NCBI GenBank assembly: GCA_963839175.1
Contig: CAWIUB010000049.1
Location: forward strand, 1 to 16,925
Direction: 5' to 3'
Length of the DNA stretch: 16,925 bases
Source of the DNA: CAWIUB01 sp963839175
GTDB taxonomy: Bacteria; Actinomycetota; Actinomycetes; Mycobacteriales; Jatrophihabitantaceae
This document shows positions 13,106-16,925 of this stretch, piece by piece. A model generated the notes under the pieces. The model ran no database searches, was not told the origin of the DNA, and saw nothing but the letters and a program-made list of their open reading frames with translations. Each line of letters begins with the position of its first letter. Positions within the stretch are counted from its first letter, which is position 1. The translations under genes and the position numbers were made by a program.

Positions 13106-15697
13106 TCACGGTGGCTCGGGCGCGGCGGGCAGGCTTGCGGCGGCATCGGTGGCGCGGGCCTGCCGGGCCCGTGCCACGTCGGCCCGGCCCTCGCCGACCA
13201 GCCGCCGCAGCGCTGCCGGCAGGTCGGTCCGTGCCAGGAACCGGTCGGCCGCAGCCAGCGTCTCGGGCGTGATCGTCGACGTCCAGGTCGGGAACAAGCC
13301 GACCACCACGCTTTGCGCAACTTCACTCGACCGCCGCCGCCACACGTCCGGCACCGCGTCGAAGTAACGCTCGACGTAGGGCGTCAACAGCTCACCCTGG
13401 ATCGAGTGGGCGAACCCGGCGATGATCGCCTCCTGCATCGCGTTGGGCAGCGAGTCGTCTTCGACGGCCCTCCGCCACGCTTCCGCCTTCGCCGCGGCGG
13501 TCGGCGCAAGCGCCCGGGCGGTGGCCGCGTGGCGCTGCCCGGCGGCCGACGGGTCGCGGGCGAGTTCCGCGGCAATCGCGTCGTCGTCGATCGCCCCGCG
13601 GGCGCAGAGCGCCTGGATGATCGCCCAGCGCAGCTCGGGATCCAGGCTCAGCCCCTCGACGACGTGTGTGCCGCCGAGCAGTCCGCGGATGACGGCGGTG
13701 TGCTCGTCGCTGCGGGCCGCGCCAAGGAAGGCATGCGTCCACGCCAGCTGGTGGTCCGAGCCGGGCTCGGCGGCGTGCAGCGCGGACAGCGCCTTCTGCG
13801 CAAGAGCCTGGTAGCCCTCGGGCGCCCACCCCGGGTCGGCGTAGATCTCCAAGGCCCGCAGCGCGTGCCGGTTGATCGACTGCAGCAGACCGACGTCCGT
13901 CTCGGCCTCGGCCCCGGACAGTAGTAAGGCCAGGTAGTCGCGCGTGGCAAGCACGCCGTCGCGCGTCATGTCCCACGCCGCCGACCAGCACAGCGCGCGC
14001 GGCAGCGAATCGGCCAGCCGGGCGATGCCGCCATCGCGCAGGGTGCGCAGGCTGCGCTCGTCCAGCCGCAGCTTGCAGTACGTGAGGTCTTCGTCGTTGA
14101 CGAGCAGCAGGTCGGGCTGGCTCAAGCCGAGCATGTCCTCGACGGGTGTCCGCTCGCCGCTGACGTCCAGCTCGACGCGACCGGTACGGACCAGGCTCGT
14201 CCCGTCGACGCTGTACAACCCGATCGCTAGCCGATGCGGGCGCAGCGTGTTGGACGCCGCGACGTCGGTCGGTGCCGATTGCGTCAGCTCGAACGTCGCG
14301 TAGTGGCCGGCCTCGTCCAAGGCGAACTCGGGCCGGATGGTGTCGATACCAGCCGTCTCGAGCCACAGCTTGGACCACGAGCCCAACTCCCGCCCGGACG
14401 AACGCTCCAGGGCACCGAGCAGGTCGGCGAGCGTCGTGTTGGCGTAGGCGTACTCGGTGAAGTACTCGCGCAAACCCGCCAGGAATTGCTCGATGCCGAC
14501 GTAGGCCGCGAGCTGCTTGAGCACGCTGGCCCCCTTGGCGTAGGTGATGCCGTCGAAGTTGACCTCGGCGGTCTGCACGTCGGGCGCGTCGATCGAGATC
14601 GGGTGAGTCGAGGGCAACTGGTCCTGGCGGTACCCCCAGGTCTTCTCGACGTTCGCGAACGTCGTCCAGGCGTTCGGCCAACGGGTGGCCGAGGCCTGGC
14701 ACAACGTCGAGATGTAGGTGGCGAACGACTCGTTGAGCCACAGATCGTCCCACCACCGCATGGTGACCAGATCGCCGAACCACATGTGCGCCATCTCGTG
14801 CAGGATCGTCTCGCCGACCCGCTCCTTGGCGGCATCGGTGACCTTGCTACGGAACACGTACTGGTCGCGGAACGTCACGCAGCCGGCGTTCTCCATCGCC
14901 CCCGCGTTGAACTCGGGGACGAAGAGCTGGTCGTACTTGCCGAACGGGTACCGGACACCGAAGTTGGCGTGATACCAGTCGAATCCCTGCTTGGTGACCG
15001 TGAACAGTTCGCCCGTGTCGAGGTGCTCCGCCAAACTCTTGCGGCAGTAGAGACCGAGGTCGATGCCGTCATGGTGGTCGGTCGCCCGGTGGTACGGACC
15101 CGCGACGAACGCGGTCACGTACGTGCTGATGCGCGGCGTGGTCGCGAAGTGCACCGTCTTCCCGGCCGGCATATCGTCTGCCGAATTCACCCGCCCATTC
15201 GAGATCGCCTCCCAGGCGTGCGGCACGGTGGCGTGCAAGGTGAACGTCGCCTTCAGATCGGGCTGGTCGAAGCAGGCGTACATCCGCTTGGCGTCAGCGG
15301 TCTCGAACTGCGAATAGAGGTAGGTCTCGTTGTCCACCGGGTCGACGAACCTGTGCAGGCCCTCCCCGGTGTTCGTGTAGAACATGTCCGCCTCGACCAC
15401 GACAACGTTCTCCCGGGCCAGGTCGGCGAGCACGATGCCGTTCTCCGGCTCGAAGTCGGCGACGTCGACGGGCGTGCCGTTCAGGGTGACCGAGTGGATG
15501 CGGTCGGGCACGATGTCCAGGAACGTCGAGGCACCGGATCGGCTCGCCGAGAACGTCACCGTGGTGGTCGACCGGTAGCCGCGATCCGAAGGCTGACCCC
15601 CGCCGTCGGTGAGGTCGAGGGCGACGTCGTAGGAGTCGACGTAGAGCAGTTCGGCGCGTACGCGGGCGTCGTCGCGGGTGAGGTTCGGCACAGACAT
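13106..15697 (-). CDS. pepN: aminopeptidase N (M1 family zinc metallopeptidase)
   Basis: The 863-residue enzyme has the full M1 layout: an N-terminal beta-domain, the exopeptidase motif GAMEN (266-270) in PEFNAGAMENAGCVTF, and the zinc site HEMAHMWFGDLV (His300, His304, catalytic Glu301). The third ligand Glu323 is in WLNESFATY. A large helical ERAP1-like C-terminal domain ends PAAPEPP. It removes N-terminal residues from peptides in the cytoplasm. It runs convergent to DUF5130 (27-bp gap) and divergent from bcp with 36 bp between the starts. No Shine-Dalgarno is visible, and CAGACT 6 bases upstream may be the -10 of a leaderless transcript. Equivalent to M. tuberculosis Rv2467. Confidence 0.97.
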   Translation of the reverse strand: MSVPNLTRDDARVRAELLYVDSYDVALDLTDGGGQPSDRGYRSTTTVTFSASRSGASTFLDIVPDRIHSVTLNGTPVDVADFEPENGIVLADLARENVVVVEADMFYTNTGEGLHRFVDPVDNETYLYSQFETADAKRMYACFDQPDLKATFTLHATVPHAWEAISNGRVNSADDMPAGKTVHFATTPRISTYVTAFVAGPYHRATDHHDGIDLGLYCRKSLAEHLDTGELFTVTKQGFDWYHANFGVRYPFGKYDQLFVPEFNAGAMENAGCVTFRDQYVFRSKVTDAAKERVGETILHEMAHMWFGDLVTMRWWDDLWLNESFATYISTLCQASATRWPNAWTTFANVEKTWGYRQDQLPSTHPISIDAPDVQTAEVNFDGITYAKGASVLKQLAAYVGIEQFLAGLREYFTEYAYANTTLADLLGALERSSGRELGSWSKLWLETAGIDTIRPEFALDEAGHYATFELTQSAPTDVAASNTLRPHRLAIGLYSVDGTSLVRTGRVELDVSGERTPVEDMLGLSQPDLLLVNDEDLTYCKLRLDERSLRTLRDGGIARLADSLPRALCWSAAWDMTRDGVLATRDYLALLLSGAEAETDVGLLQSINRHALRALEIYADPGWAPEGYQALAQKALSALHAAEPGSDHQLAWTHAFLGAARSDEHTAVIRGLLGGTHVVEGLSLDPELRWAIIQALCARGAIDDDAIAAELARDPSAAGQRHAATARALAPTAAAKAEAWRRAVEDDSLPNAMQEAIIAGFAHSIQGELLTPYVERYFDAVPDVWRRRSSEVAQSVVVGLFPTWTSTITPETLAAADRFLARTDLPAALRRLVGEGRADVARARQARATDAAASLPAAPEPP

Positions 15698-15733
15698 CCG
15701 GCTAGTCTGTCATGCGCCGTACTGTCGGTTGTC
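15698..15733. promoter_or_regulatory. divergent leaderless-type promoters of pepN and bcp
   Basis: Only 36 bp separate the two start codons. On plus, TACTGT (15720-15725) lies 8 bases before the bcp GTG. On minus, CAGACT (15704-15709) lies 6 bases before the pepN ATG. Neither gene has a Shine-Dalgarno, so both appear to be transcribed from their start codons. The -35 region of each would overlap the other gene's promoter or coding start. Confidence 0.4.
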
Positions 15734-16198
15734 GTGGGAATCCTCAAGACAGGTGACGAGGTACCCGATTTCGAGCTGCCCGACCAGGACGGCGTGCCGC
15801 GCCGGCTGAGCACGGTGCTTGCGGACGGGCCGGTGGTGCTGTTCTTCTACCCCGCGGCCTTGACCACGGGGTGTACCAAGGAGAGCTGTCATTTCCGCGA
15901 TCTGGCTGCCGAGTTTGCCGCCTCCGGCGCGCAGCGGGTGGGCATCAGCGCCGACTCGGTTGCCAAGCAGAAGCAGTTCAGCGACCTGCACTCGTTCGAC
16001 TACCCACTGCTGTCCGATGGGGACGGTTCGGTCGCCCGAGCGTTCGGTGTCAAGCGGCGCTTCGGGCCGATCCCCGTCAAGCGGAGCACGTTCGTGATCG
16101 GCCGCGATCGTCGGGCTATCGATGTGATCACCAGCGAGCTGAACATGGACGTGCATGCCGACAAGGCCCTGGCCGCGTTGCGGGCGCCGGCTCGCTGA
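15734..16198 (+). CDS. bcp: thiol peroxidase of the Bcp/PrxQ peroxiredoxin family
   Basis: The 154-residue protein begins GILKTGDEVPDFELPDQDG and has the active segment FFYPAALTTGCTKESCHFRDL. Peroxidatic Cys47 and resolving Cys52 are five residues apart, the atypical two-cysteine arrangement of Bcp/PrxQ. QRVGISADSVAKQKQF and the RSTFVIGRD strand complete the thioredoxin fold. It reduces peroxides in the cytoplasm using thiol donors. GTG at 15734 is the only start that fits the family N-terminus and is 8 bases from a TACTGT box. In mycobacteria a different thiol protein (Rv2466c) stands between pepN and rpiB. Confidence 0.92.
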   Translation: MGILKTGDEVPDFELPDQDGVPRRLSTVLADGPVVLFFYPAALTTGCTKESCHFRDLAAEFAASGAQRVGISADSVAKQKQFSDLHSFDYPLLSDGDGSVARAFGVKRRFGPIPVKRSTFVIGRDRRAIDVITSELNMDVHADKALAALRAPAR

Positions 16199-16230
16199 TA
16201 CAGCGCTCACTCTAGGACCAGCTGAAGAAT

Positions 16231-16250
16231 GCGCGTTCACTCGAACGCGC
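16231..16250 (+). terminator. hairpin terminator after bcp
   Basis: GCGCGTTC-ACTC-GAACGCGC is a perfect 8-bp stem with a 4-base loop, 32 bp after the bcp stop. It has no T-run, as is usual in actinobacteria. The remaining 220 bp to rpiB hold no convincing gene; only a short minus-strand ORF without supporting features is open there. Confidence 0.65.
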
Positions 16251-16471
16251 TAGGGCGGCGACGCGTCGGTGGTCTCGAGGCTCTTGATCCACAGATCGGC
16301 CTTGCACCCCAAGATCATCCCGGAGCGGGTAGCTCAACAGGCGACCGGCGCATGCTCTCGACCGCTCGACCTCGCCCCAGACCGAGCGGTGACCTCGATT
16401 CAGCATCTCCCGACCGATAGCTGTCGCTGCGGTGCTGACCGTCCGCGACGAGCTGCTGCCATGATTCGGGT

Positions 16472-16925
16472 ATGCGCGTCTTTCTCGGAAGTGATCACGC
16501 AGGTTTCGAGCTCAAGTCCCGGCTGGTGCAACGGCTGGCCGAGCTCGGTCACGAGCCCGTGGACTGCGAAGCCCTGACCTTCGACCCGGACGACGACTAT
16601 CCGCCGCCGTGCATCGACGCCGCGACCAGAACGGTCGCCGAGCCGGGCAGCCTCGGGGTCGTGATCGGTGGTTCGGGCAACGGTGAGCAGATCGCGGCGA
16701 ACAAGGTACGGGGCGTGCGTGCCGCGCTTGCGTGGAACGACGAGACGGCCAGCCTCGCCCGTGAGCACAACAACGCCAACGTCGTGAGCATCGGCGCCCG
16801 CAACCACCCGATCGAGGAAGCGACGCGGCTCGTCGAAATCTTCTTGGCCACGCCGTTCTCGCAAGATCGCCGCCACGAACGGCGAATCGCGATGCTGGAT
16901 CAGTACGAAGCGATCGGCCGAATCA
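16472..16925 (+). CDS. rpiB: ribose-5-phosphate isomerase B, partial at the window edge
   Basis: The frame is open for 151 codons to the end of the window; family members are about 155-160 residues, so only a few are missing. It begins MRVFLGSDHAGFELKSRLV. The active loop GVVIGGSGNGEQIAANKV lacks the catalytic Cys of the E. coli-type enzyme and has Glu72 in the place of the catalytic Glu75 known from M. tuberculosis RpiB. ALAWNDETASLAREHNNANV (the anion-hole and His99 region) follows. It interconverts ribose 5-phosphate and ribulose 5-phosphate in the pentose phosphate pathway. There is no Shine-Dalgarno; CATGAT 6 bases before the ATG may be the -10 of a leaderless transcript. Confidence 0.93.
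   Translation, partial: MRVFLGSDHAGFELKSRLVQRLAELGHEPVDCEALTFDPDDDYPPPCIDAATRTVAEPGSLGVVIGGSGNGEQIAANKVRGVRAALAWNDETASLAREHNNANVVSIGARNHPIEEATRLVEIFLATPFSQDRRHERRIAMLDQYEAIGRI

Noticed and set aside
13392..14783. 463-codon minus-strand frame within pepN.
   Set aside because: Same strand as pepN but shifted; Arg-rich, no motifs, fully inside the real gene.
14234..15733. Long open plus-strand frame opposite pepN, continuous with bcp (654 codons in total).
   Set aside because: It is antisense to a full-length M1 aminopeptidase with all catalytic motifs. Only the part after 15734 resembles a protein family (Bcp).
16325..16341. tRNA-like string GCGGGTAGCTCAACAGG in the bcp-rpiB gap.
   Set aside because: It resembles a D-arm, but no acceptor, anticodon or T arm can be formed around it.
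16212..16406. 64-codon minus-strand ORF between bcp and rpiB.
   Set aside because: No RBS, no recognisable family, and it overlaps the bcp terminator hairpin.
1..16925. Search by eye for CRISPR arrays, insertion-sequence ends and a second tRNA 3'-end copy.
   Set aside because: None seen; no regularly spaced repeats, no transposase gene and no duplicate of the tRNA-Arg 3' end were found in the window.

Overview
The window comes from a GC-rich, aerobic actinobacterium. Signs are strong G/C preference at third codon positions, frequent GTG/TTG starts, leaderless-type promoters, a group II truncated haemoglobin, a CtaJ-like cytochrome oxidase subunit, and an Arg tRNA with encoded CCA. From about 5.2 kb to the right end, gene order and relative strands match, from memory, the Mycobacterium tuberculosis block Rv2478c to Rv2465c: ssb, ettA, thioesterase, aglA, glbO, HNH, (ctaJ), DUF5130, pepN, rpiB. 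A non-mycobacterial actinomycete (for example a Frankia- or Jatrophihabitans-like lineage) is my guess, not something the sequence proves.

Positions 1-3.7 kb are an accessory, decaying region. It holds a pyridoxamine-oxidase-fold gene with a DosR-like palindrome upstream. A frameshifted and 3'-truncated glutamate-cysteine ligase gene follows. On the minus strand is an operon of three very small genes, then a shredded LuxR-type regulator with a 20-bp tandem duplication. Next comes an intact tyrosine recombinase with a leaderless-type promoter, and its start lies about 85 bp from the 3' end of tRNA-Arg(TCT). This is the layout of an element integrated at a tRNA gene, with the tRNA as the right boundary and the cargo partly degenerate.

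Positions 3.8-5.0 kb hold a divergent pair: a 52-residue membrane protein (minus) and a GlxA-type DJ-1/AraC regulator (plus), separated by 93 bp containing a 16-bp dyad.

Positions 5.0-16.9 kb are the conserved core. ssb (with two DnaA-box-like repeats upstream), ettA and an acyl-CoA thioesterase run on plus. glbO and an alpha-glucosidase run on minus, the latter with a perfect LacI-family palindrome just before its start. An HNH nuclease and an amidase run on plus. A small leaderless ORF, ctaJ and a DUF5130 gene overlap one another on plus. pepN (minus) and a Bcp peroxiredoxin (plus) share a divergent promoter region, and rpiB runs off the right edge. Relative to the mycobacterial order, the NAD-glutamate dehydrogenase gene is missing, an amidase has been added, and a peroxiredoxin stands where mycobacteria have the DsbA-like Rv2466c.

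I found no defence system, CRISPR array, biosynthetic cluster or clearly new multi-gene machine. The least explained parts are the small-gene operon at 1289-1952, the leaderless ORF in front of ctaJ, and the paired DnaA-like boxes before ssb.
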